Shown here piece by piece: positions 7,963 through 15,900 of a stretch of 64,000 bases of DNA. The DNA comes from Rhizobium sp. Pop5 (GTDB lineage Bacteria > Pseudomonadota > Alphaproteobacteria > Rhizobiales > Rhizobiaceae). The stretch's first letter is position 1; every line of letters begins with the position of its first letter. The notes below the pieces were generated by a model. That model searched no databases, was not told where the DNA came from, and saw nothing but the letters and a program-made list of their open reading frames with translations. The DNA is taken from assembly GCF_024721175.1 (NCBI RefSeq), contig NZ_CP099401.1, positions 186,001 to 250,000 of the forward strand, in the 5' to 3' direction. The translations under genes were made by a program, and so were the position numbers.

Positions 7963-8286
7963 ATGGCCACCACGATCGCAACCCTTACCGCCAAGACCGA
8001 CGGCAGCCTCGAAGGCATCTTCGCCACGATCCGGGTGAACGCGCCGATCGCTATCGTCCCGAACGCCAGCAAGACGAGCGAGGAAGCACCCGACTACCGC
8101 ATCATCCACCGCAAGACCGGCTTCGAAATCGGGGCGGCTTGGAACCGGATCGCTCGCCAGACCGGCGAAGAATACCTCTCGGTGAAACTGGAAGCGCCCG
8201 AGATCGGCGTGATCTTCGGCAACGTTGCCCAGGCCCCTGGCGGTGATCCCGGCAAGAAGGTCATCCTCTGGAACAGCCCGGCCTGA
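7963..8286 (+). CDS. DUF736 family protein
   Basis: A 107-residue protein of the DUF736 family, common on rhizobial and other alphaproteobacterial plasmids. It shows IATLTAKTDGSLEGIFATI at the start, the central PDYRIIHRKTGFEIGAAW and the end SVKLEAPEIGVIFGNVAQA, consistent with a small beta-rich cytoplasmic protein. The ATG at 7963 is set by AAGGAG at 7950-7955. A strong hairpin terminator follows. The function is not known; its usual company of DUF2493 and toprim genes suggests a role in plasmid establishment or defence evasion, which is only inference. Confidence 0.85.
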   Translation: MATTIATLTAKTDGSLEGIFATIRVNAPIAIVPNASKTSEEAPDYRIIHRKTGFEIGAAWNRIARQTGEEYLSVKLEAPEIGVIFGNVAQAPGGDPGKKVILWNSPA

Positions 8287-8334
8287 CACTGCCGGCCGGC
8301 CCCCCGCCCGGGGGTCGGCCTCTCCTAGAAAATC

Positions 8335-8373
8335 AAGCCGGCAACGGGCATCGAACCCGCTGCCGGCTTTTCT
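8335..8373 (+). terminator. Strong hairpin terminator after DUF736 gene
   Basis: AAGCCGGCA (8335-8343) pairs with TGCCGGCTT (8361-8369), with an inner CGGG/CCCG pairing, followed by TTCT. A second GC-only hairpin lies just upstream at 8294-8320. Confidence 0.75.
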
Positions 8374-8795
8374 GGTGCCATACGGAGAGGGAAGGTCTGC
8401 TCAGTCCGTCCGAGGGTGTCATGGCGAAATGAAGGCCTCAAGGACGAGCGGTTCCCCCCATTTTGCCTCCGCTCCGGTTGCCTGCGCTCCGACAAAATCG
8501 GCTTCTCTATTCGGCCGTTGATTTCAAGCATCTTTTTCTGGGCGCAGCTTCTCCAATGTCCACATAGCTTGGCGATTTCGACCGCAGGCCCTTGCTTCTC
8601 TTCGAGATCGGCACCGTGACCCTCTCATGATGGATTTAGGAACAAGATGGAACTATCTCCTTTCGCGTCCTGGCATCCAGTTGGGTGCCGGCACTACCGA
8701 TTTTCCGTTCTCATCTTATCCTTCGTCCTGCGGACGATTTCACTCCGCGCTACGCGGAATTCCGATTTCTTGCGTTGATGCTCTCAAGCGGTGAT
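8374..8795. other. Gap upstream of the transposase 3' end
   Basis: About 420 bases between the DUF736 terminator and the IS110 transposase stop. No gene is supported. Part of it is probably the non-coding right or left end of the IS110 element, but I could not fix the boundary. Confidence 0.45.
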
Positions 8796-9833
8796 TCAAG
8801 TTGTTGCAGCGCGTTCCTCTTTGGCCCAGCGAAAGTCGGTCTGGTCCTGCCACATGCGGTGCATGATCACAGCCAGGCGCCGAGCGATGGCAACAAAGGC
8901 TTTGTTGACGCCTCTACTTTTTGCGATCCGCATGCCCCATGCTCTCAGCCATGACCATTTCTGACCTCGAGTCAGAAGCGTAACGGCCGCTTCGTACAGA
9001 AGCGTTCGCACCATGGTATCGCCACTGCACGATACCTTGCCGACCCGGCTTTTCTCTCCCGATTGATGAGATGCTGGCGTCAGCCCGACGAACGCGCCGA
9101 CGGCTTTTGAGTTCTGAAAGCGAGCAGGGACATCGATGGCGCTGCGATAGGCGAGCGCGACGACAGCTCCCACGCCCGGCACCGTCATAAGCCTGCGGCA
9201 AATCCCATCGTTCTTCGCAATTGCCAGAAGCTGACGATGAAGAATGTTGAATTGCGAGCGGATCTCGCGCCTGGCCGCCAGCAGCGGCTTTACAATGGCG
9301 AGCAGCTCTTCGTCATCATCTATCAGTTCGCGTATTCTCTGCTCGAAGTTCAACGTGCTTACGATGCCGACCTTGAGGCCAAAATTTCGGAGAATTCCCC
9401 TCAAGTCATTCTCTATGTCCATAGCCTTGGACTGAAGCATCTTCCGGGCTCTGAGCAGGGCACGCTGCTTTTGGCTTGTGATCGTTTTCACATGGACCGG
9501 GCGAAAGATGTTGACGCGCATCATCTGGGCGATCCCGCGGGCGTCGTTCCGATCAGTCTTGTTGATCTGCGCTGTCAGGAAGGCCCGTGTGTGCCTTGCC
9601 TCGATGCAGAAAACGGGAAGATTCGCCTCAGCGAGCGCACTGTAGAGCCATTGAGACAAGGGACCAGCTTCGAGACCAATGCGTCTGTACTGATGGCCGC
9701 TCTCCGACAGAACACGTAAAAGATCTTCGGGGTGACTGGGCACCTTTGTCTCCCGAACGATCCTGCCCTCCGCATCCACAATGCAAACGGATGTCTCTTT
9801 CACGGAAATATCGAGGCCGGCAAAATACTGCAT
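8796..9833 (-). CDS. IS110-family transposase
   Basis: A 345-residue recombinase of the IS110 family. The N-terminal RuvC-like domain shows the DEDD acids: D8 (AGLDIS), E55 (GLEAG), D94 and D97 (KTDRNDA). The C-terminal Transposase_20 domain has LMTVPGVGAVVAL and FVGLTPASHQSGEKSRVGK, then SCSGDTMVR with the candidate catalytic serine. The start at ATG 9833 has AGGAG eight bases upstream; the earlier ATG at 9839 is too close to it. All key residues are present and the frame is uninterrupted, so the enzyme may be active. It separates the DUF736 gene from the small gene at 10014. Confidence 0.92.
   Translation of the reverse strand: MQYFAGLDISVKETSVCIVDAEGRIVRETKVPSHPEDLLRVLSESGHQYRRIGLEAGPLSQWLYSALAEANLPVFCIEARHTRAFLTAQINKTDRNDARGIAQMMRVNIFRPVHVKTITSQKQRALLRARKMLQSKAMDIENDLRGILRNFGLKVGIVSTLNFEQRIRELIDDDEELLAIVKPLLAARREIRSQFNILHRQLLAIAKNDGICRRLMTVPGVGAVVALAYRSAIDVPARFQNSKAVGAFVGLTPASHQSGEKSRVGKVSCSGDTMVRTLLYEAAVTLLTRGQKWSWLRAWGMRIAKSRGVNKAFVAIARRLAVIMHRMWQDQTDFRWAKEERAATT
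8796..9833 (-). mobile_element. IS110-family insertion element (ends undetermined)
   Basis: Only the transposase core can be delimited. IS110 elements lack clear terminal inverted repeats and carry a structured guide (bridge) RNA in a non-coding end. The candidate non-coding ends lie within about 8650-8795 and 9834-9950. Confidence 0.6.
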
Positions 9834-10013
9834 GTGCATATCTCCTGAGATGGGTTGGTGAGCGTTGCAGCGTGCAGCATAGCCGCTGGCTGGGCGCAGG
9901 CCGAATACTCCATCTCCCCCACTCGCCGGCTCCGCCGGTTGCTTCGCAATCCTTGACCCCTCCATCCCGTCATGACCGCGGGCGTCGCCTTTCACAACGT
10001 CAAGGAGACGACA

Positions 10014-10181
10014 ATGACCACTTGCATCGACGAAATTATCGAGTTGCTAGGCGCCGAGCTGCGGAATGCCGATCCTGCCGAGCGCCGCCAGATCGAGAGC
10101 GAGCTCGAGCTGGCGCTAGCTGAACGCGAGGTGATCTGGGCCGAGCAGGACGGCCGCATCGACGCCGAACCTCCGTTCTGA
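10014..10181 (+). CDS. Small hypothetical protein, 55 aa
   Basis: A short acidic helical protein (TTCIDEIIELLGAEL, then RRQIESELELALAEREV) with no recognised domain; the sequence predicts one long charged helix. It has a good AAGGAGA ribosome binding site about seven bases before ATG 10014 and a hairpin terminator overlapping its stop, both arguing that it is a real gene. It sits convergent with traG, next to the IS110 element. Its function is unknown. Confidence 0.65.
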   Translation: MTTCIDEIIELLGAELRNADPAERRQIESELELALAEREVIWAEQDGRIDAEPPF

Positions 10182-10195
10182 CGGAGGCTTCTTTT
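10170..10195 (+). terminator. Terminator overlapping the stop of the 55-aa gene
   Basis: CCTCCGT (10170-10176) and ACGGAGG (10181-10187) form a perfect 7-bp stem with a TCTG loop, followed by CTTCTTTT. Confidence 0.8.
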
Positions 10196-10300
10196 CGTAG
10201 ATTGGATCACTCCGCCGGGCGCGGTGGATCCCTTCGAGCGCTATCGCCGGCGGGATCAATAAAGTTTCGGCGAGAATAAGGCACGGCGTCGACCGTCACG

Positions 10301-12220
10301 TCACGTCACGGGCTTGACGAAGCGGTTCGCTTTGGCAACCCCATCCATCTCTTTGCGTCGGAAGTAGATCGCCCGCCCACAGCGGATCGGACTCTGACCC
10401 TGCACGATAATGATCTGCTCGTCCTTGCGCATCGATTGGGTGATTTCATGCGGCATGATCAGCGGCCGACGTTGGAAACTGACGCTCTCGGATTTGCGCG
10501 TGCCGCCGTTCCGGCTGTCCCAACCGAGGTTGCGCGAACTGCCTTTCACCTCGACCGTCATCTCGCCGCATTGGGCCGAGACGGTGCGGGCGGTGTCGAT
10601 CGCCTTGACCGCTGCATAGCTCGCGAAGGCGCAGCCCTCGATCCACGAGGTTGCTCCGTCCTTTCCGAAGTGCCGTTCCAGCTGGCCGACCGATTGGTAC
10701 ATCAGCATCATCGATATTCCATACTTGCGGCCCCGGTCTCGCGCTTCCTCCAATACGCGCATGTAGCCAAGAAGATCGACCTCATCGAGCATGAACAGCG
10801 CCCGGCGGCGGAAGGCGCCGTCGGCCTGCATCATCGCATTGATCAACGAACCGATGATCACCCGGCCGATTCCCGGGTAAGAGCGCAAAATGGACGCCGG
10901 GATGTTCAGGAAGACGTCTTTCCTACCGCTGACGATATCGCTCGGCTTGAAGACTTTGCCGCAAACCAGGGCGGCATAATTGTCGAGCGAGAGCCACTGC
11001 GTATCCTTCGACGCCGTGGAATAAACGCCGCTAAAGGTCTGCTCGGTCATGTTGGTGAAGACGCCGAGCGTTTCGCGGATGAAGTCCGATTGCGAGTTTT
11101 CCTGGATGTCGCGCAGCATGGCGAGCACCGAAGGCTCTGGCTCGGAAACGATCTCCCGCAAGCTCCGTAGATTCCGACGCCCGGCATATTCCGGTGACAG
11201 CATGACATGCGCCAGCAGCCCAGTGAGGAGATTGTGCGCCTGGCTCTGGAAATAGGAGCCGGTCGAGGATTCGAAGCGCGCACTTTCCGACAGCAGCATA
11301 TGCGCGATGCCAACAATATCCTCCTCCTTTTGGCTCGACCTTTCGATTCCGTCGAGCACGTTGAAGCCCATGGTTGGGTTTGTGGGATCGAGCACCATGA
11401 CCTCGCGCCCGAGCGCATTGGTGCGGTGCTCGACGACCATGGGTGCAACCTCAATGGAAGGATCGAGACAGATCATAGGCCCGGTATATCTGAGCGCTGT
11501 CGGCACGACGTTGCTGGTGGTCTTGTAGCCGCCCGATCCCGCGAAGAACAGCATATGGGTGGAATCGAAGTCCTGTTTATAGGTGAGCAACGGCGCCTTC
11601 CCGCCCTGTCCCCATGTGCTACGATCGTTTGCATCGAAGGGGAGCTCATGGACGATTTCCTTGTCGACCCGATAGCGCTCGCCGACGACGATTTCCCCAT
11701 CCGGCGGAAACAGTTTTCCTGCCGCCGCCATGGGCAGCCAATCGGCATCTCCGAAGATCCCGCGCCGGGCACGCTTGATCTCGTCCGGCACGACGATGGA
11801 GATACGGGCGGACACCGCCACTGCCAGGAAGCCGGCGATGGTGGCGGCGATTGCGACCATATCAAGATAGGACAGCGCTCGATCCCACGGAACGACCCGA
11901 GCCTGCACTGTCGGTGCAAGCCGGCTGAATTCGCGCAGCGCATAGAAGGCGGCTACGCCGAGAAAACACAAAAGACTTGCCATGGCGACCGGCCTTCGCC
12001 GATGCAGCGGCAGGGCCCACACGGTCAGAAGTCCAGCAAGAGGTCCGAATAGTAGGGGCGGCACAGGCGCTGCCCGCAGGAACCAATATTCCATCTTTCC
12101 CGACATGCCGGCGGCGAGCTCCGACCACCGCCAGCCAACAATGTAGATTGTGATCGTGGTGACGGCGATCGGCGCCAAAACAAGCAACAGGCTCGGATGC
12201 GTTTTTCCTCTTATGCCCAT
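10301..12220 (-). CDS. traG: TraG/VirD4-type coupling protein
   Basis: A 639-residue inner-membrane ATPase that delivers the relaxase-DNA complex to the type IV secretion channel. Several hydrophobic segments occupy roughly residues 10-150. A Walker A motif AGSGGYKTTS (near residue 230) is followed by a long ATPase domain with Walker B ALFMLDEVDLL and the motif YGISMMLMYQS. Its ATG overlaps the traD stop by 10 bases, giving a traC-traD-traG operon read away from oriT. The family identification is secure. It should work with the VirB system, of which virB11 is visible at the left edge. Confidence 0.95.
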   Translation of the reverse strand: MGIRGKTHPSLLLVLAPIAVTTITIYIVGWRWSELAAGMSGKMEYWFLRAAPVPPLLFGPLAGLLTVWALPLHRRRPVAMASLLCFLGVAAFYALREFSRLAPTVQARVVPWDRALSYLDMVAIAATIAGFLAVAVSARISIVVPDEIKRARRGIFGDADWLPMAAAGKLFPPDGEIVVGERYRVDKEIVHELPFDANDRSTWGQGGKAPLLTYKQDFDSTHMLFFAGSGGYKTTSNVVPTALRYTGPMICLDPSIEVAPMVVEHRTNALGREVMVLDPTNPTMGFNVLDGIERSSQKEEDIVGIAHMLLSESARFESSTGSYFQSQAHNLLTGLLAHVMLSPEYAGRRNLRSLREIVSEPEPSVLAMLRDIQENSQSDFIRETLGVFTNMTEQTFSGVYSTASKDTQWLSLDNYAALVCGKVFKPSDIVSGRKDVFLNIPASILRSYPGIGRVIIGSLINAMMQADGAFRRRALFMLDEVDLLGYMRVLEEARDRGRKYGISMMLMYQSVGQLERHFGKDGATSWIEGCAFASYAAVKAIDTARTVSAQCGEMTVEVKGSSRNLGWDSRNGGTRKSESVSFQRRPLIMPHEITQSMRKDEQIIIVQGQSPIRCGRAIYFRRKEMDGVAKANRFVKPVT

Positions 12221-12450
12221 CTCACCTTCTCCTTGAGATGCGATGAAACGTTGGTGAGCGAAGGGGTCTTGAAAGCCTCTTCGCCGATATCGCGCAGGCG
12301 CCGATGCTCGGCGGAGCCGGGAACGAGCCTTGCCATTTCCATGAGGCCGCCAAGCAGAAATGCCCGATCCGCCTTCGATAACCCTGCTTTGACAACGATC
12401 CCGCCAAGCAAGAACTTCTCGCGCGCGTCGCGCTTGCGCTCAGCCGTCAT
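12211..12450 (-). CDS. traD: Conjugal transfer protein TraD
   Basis: A small helical protein of the rhizobial/Agrobacterium TraD family, about 79 residues: TAERKRDAREKFLLGGIVVKAGL followed by LLGGLMEMARL (shown here in two parts). The ATG at 12450 overlaps the traC stop by 11 bases and has GGCAGG six bases upstream; an earlier in-frame ATG at 12483 would give 90 residues. It overlaps traG downstream. TraD is thought to be an accessory relaxosome factor in MOBQ systems, but its exact role is not established. Confidence 0.82.
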   Translation of the reverse strand: MTAERKRDAREKFLLGGIVVKAGLSKADRAFLLGGLMEMARLVPGSAEHRRLRDIGEEAFKTPSLTNVSSHLKEKVRWA

Positions 12451-12727
12451 TTGGAACCTGCCCCTGCGCTCCAGCGCCGCCATCTGTTGGTCGACGCGTT
12501 TGAGGAGCGGGGCCAGCGGCACCTTTCTTTTCCCCTTTGCGAAATCGCGCAGCGATCTCCTCGATGATCCGGTCGACCTCCTCATCGGCAATCTCCATCT
12601 CCGCCAAGCCGGATTTCGTCGCGGCGCGGGCAAAACGCTCGGCCGATTTAACTATTAACAATCGTTTGCGTTCGCGTAGCTTCTCGATCTGGGCCTCGAG
12701 ATCGGAAATCGATGATTTTACAGCCAC
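12440..12727 (-). CDS. traC: Conjugal transfer protein TraC
   Basis: A 95-residue relaxosome accessory protein of the rhizobial TraC family. The N-terminal coiled-coil-like SSISDLEAQIEKLRERKRLL precedes LAEMEIADEEVDRIIEEIAARF and a basic, low-complexity tail. The start is GTG 12727, supported by AAGGA about eight bases upstream and by the family's AVKSS N-terminus; an ATG at 12859 would run into the oriT region. It is first in traCDG, with an inverted-repeat operator candidate at 12769-12796. It probably binds oriT DNA and assists TraA. Confidence 0.85.
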   Translation of the reverse strand: MAVKSSISDLEAQIEKLRERKRLLIVKSAERFARAATKSGLAEMEIADEEVDRIIEEIAARFRKGEKKGAAGPAPQTRRPTDGGAGAQGQVPNDG

Positions 12728-12768
12728 TGTCGGTTCCTTTTCGCTTTTAGATAATCGAAACGATGCGA

Positions 12769-12796
12769 TTATACTAACTGGAATAAAATAGTAAAA
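12769..12796. promoter_or_regulatory. Inverted-repeat operator candidate upstream of traC
   Basis: TTATACTA (12769-12776) is followed after 12 bases by TAGTAAAA (12789-12796). This has the same arms, spacing and AT-rich spacer as the perfect repeat at 2270-2297, with one mismatch. It lies about 40 bases before the traC GTG. Confidence 0.6.
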
Positions 12797-12848
12797 TAGT
12801 CTAGCGTGCAACCGGAAAAGCGGCATCGGCCCTGCGGTCCGACCGGTT

Positions 12849-12885
12849 TGAGGGCGCAATATACGTCGCTGTCGCGACGTCCTCG
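12849..12885. other. oriT (origin of transfer), Q-type
   Basis: On the minus strand the sequence reads TATATTGCGCCCT, close to the RSF1010/Ti nick region (TAAGTGCGCCCT). Next to it, ACGTCGC (12863-12869) and GCGACGT (12874-12880) form a perfect inverted repeat. It lies between divergent traC and traA, the standard oriT position in rhizobial plasmids. Confidence 0.75.
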
Positions 12886-12903
12886 GATGATGTGGAGACG
12901 GAA

Positions 12904-15900
12904 GTGGCGATCATGTTCATCAGAGCGCAGGTGATCAGCAGGGGCGCGGGACGCAGTATCATTTCCGCTGCGGCCTATCGTCATCGCACCCGGATGATGG
13001 ATGAGCAGGTCGGCGCCTCCTTCAACTATCGAGGTGGCGCTTCCGATCTGGTGCATGAGGAGCTTGCCCTGCCGGACTGTGTTCCGAATTGGCTTCATGA
13101 GGCGATCGACGGCCTTTCCGTTGCTGGTGCGAGCGAAGCGCTGTGGAATGCTGTGGAGGCCTTCGAGACGCTGGGAAACGCGCAGCTTGCCCGCGAGCTG
13201 ATCATCGCGCTGCCGGAGGAACTGACGCGGGCGGAGAATATTGCACTGGTGCGCGAATTCGTTCGGGACAATCTCACAGCGAGGGGCATGGTGGTTGATT
13301 GGGTCTACCATGACAAGGACGGCAATCCCCATGCCCATGTAATGACGACGTTGAGGCCACTGGCGGAGGAGGGGTTTGGCCGGAAGCGGGTGACGATCAT
13401 GGGGGAAGACGGGAAGCCCTTGCGTGTCGTCACGCCCGACAGTCCGAACGGGAGAATTGTCAATAGGGTCTGGGCGGGCGACAGGGAAACGATGAAGGTC
13501 TGGAAGATCGCCTGGGCGGAGACAGCCAACCGGCATCTGGCGCTGGCCGGTCACGAGATCAGGCTGGACGGACGCTCCTATGCCGAGCAGGGCCTCGATG
13601 GCATCGCGCAGAAGCATGTTGGCCCGGGGAGGGCAGCGCTTTCGGGCAAGGGCAAGGAGCTCTATTTTGCGCCGGCCGATCTTGCCCGGCGGCAGGAGAT
13701 GGCCGACCGGCTGCTGGCCGAGCCCGCGCTGCTGCTGAAGCAGCTTTCGAACGAACGCTCCACCTTCGACGAGCGCGACATCGCCAAGGCACTGCACCGC
13801 TATGTCGATGATCCCGCCGACTTCGCCAATATCCGCGCGCGGCTGATGGCCTCGGACGAACTGGTCATGCTGAAGCCGCAGCAGGCCGATGCAGAAACCG
13901 GCAAGGCCGCAGAACCCGCCATCTTCACCACGCGCGAGATCCTTCGCATCGAATATGACATGGTGCAGTCGGCGCAGATCCTCTCGAAGCGTATCGGCTT
14001 TGGCGTTTCGGTTCGCCATGTCGAGGCCGCCATTAAGAGCGTCGAGACCGGCGATCCGCAAAAAGCCCTTAAGCTCGATGCGGAACAGGTCGATGCCATC
14101 CGTCATGTCACAGGTGAGAGTGGCATTGCCGCCGTCGTCGGCCTTGCCGGCGCCGGCAAGTCGACCCTGCTTGCCGCAGCACGCGCCGCCTGGGAAAGCG
14201 AGGGCCGGCGGGTGATCGGCGCAGCCCTTTCCGGGAAAGCGGCCGAGGGGCTGGAAGACAGTTCCGGCATTAGGTCTCGCACGCTGGCGTCCTTGGAACT
14301 GGCATGGGCAGGCGGCCGCGACCTGCTCGAACGTGGCAACGTCCTTGTCGTCGACGAAGCCGGCATGGTGTCGTCGCAACAGATGGCGCGCGTGCTGAAG
14401 GTCGCCGAAGACGCTGGTGCAAAAGTCGTCCTCGTCGGCGACGCTATGCAACTGCAGCCGATCCAGGCGGGCGCTGCGTTTCGGGCGATCAGCGAACGGA
14501 TCGGCTTTGCCGAGCTATCCGGTGTGCGCCGCCAGCGTGCAACGTGGGCACGGGAAGCTTCGCGGCTCTTTGCGCGCGGCGAGACCGGCAAAGGCCTCGA
14601 CGCCTATGCCCAGCAGGGTCATCTGGTCGAGGCAGAGACACGGGAGGACATTATCGGGCGGATTGTCGGCGACTGGACTGCGGCGCGCCGGCAGGCGATC
14701 CAGGACTCGGTTGCGGCAGGCAATGATGGCCGTCTTCGCGGTGACGAGCTTCTCGTGCTCGCCCACACCAACGATGACGTCAAACGGCTGAACGAAGCGC
14801 TGCGGTCGGTGATGTCGGACGCGGGCGCGCTGACCGACGCCCGGAAATTCCAGACGGCCCGTGGACCGCGTGAATTTGCTGCCGGCGACCGCATCATCTT
14901 TCTGGAAAACGCCCGGTTCCTCGAGCCGCGCGCCAGGCATTTTGGCCCGCAATATGTCAAGAACGGCATGCTCGGCACGGTTATTTCGACCGGCGACAAG
15001 CGCGGCGATCCATTGCTTTCGGTGCGCCTGAACGATGGCCGCGACGTCGTCATCAGCGAGGCGAGCTATGGCAATGTCGATCACGGCTATGCCGCGACGA
15101 TCCATAAGTCGCAAGGCGTCACCGTCGATCGTACTTTCGTGCTGGCGACCGGCATGATGGACCAGCACCTGACCTATGTGTCGATGACCCGGCATCGCGA
15201 CCGGGCCGATCTCTATGCCGCAAGGGAAGACTTTGAAGCGCGGCCGGAATGGGAGCGCAAGCCGCATGTCGATCATGCTGCCGGCGTCACCGGCGAGCTT
15301 GTGGAAACAGGAAAAGCCAAGTTCCGGCCGAATGATGAGGATGCCGACGATAGCCCTTATGCCGACGTGAAGACCGACGACGGAAGCGTCCATCGTCTCT
15401 GGGGCGTGAGCCTGCCGAAGGCGCTCGATGAGGGTGGCGTCTCCGCGGGCGACACGGTGACCCTGCGCAAGGACGGCGTGGAGCGGGTGAAGGTCCAGAT
15501 TCCCATCGTCGATGGGAAAACCGGGCAGAAGCGCTTCGAGGAAAGAGAAGTCGACCGCAACGTCTGGACGGCCAAACGGGTCGAGACCGCCGAAGACCGC
15601 CAGCAGCGCCTCGAGCAGGAAAGCCATCGGCCGGAACTGTTCAAGCCGCTGGTGGAGCGCCTGTCGCGCTCCGGCGCCAAGACGACGACACTCGATTTTG
15701 AGAGCGAGGCCGGGTACCGGGCGCAGGCGCAAGACTTCGCCAGGCGTCGCGGGCTTGATCATCTCGCCCTGGCTGCAGCCGGGATGGAGGAGGGCGTTGG
15801 ACGGCAGTTGGCGTGGATTGCCGCAAAGAGGGAGCAGGTGGCGAAGCTTTGGGAAAGGGCGAGCGTTGCGCTCGGCTTTGCGATCGAGCGGGAACGACAT

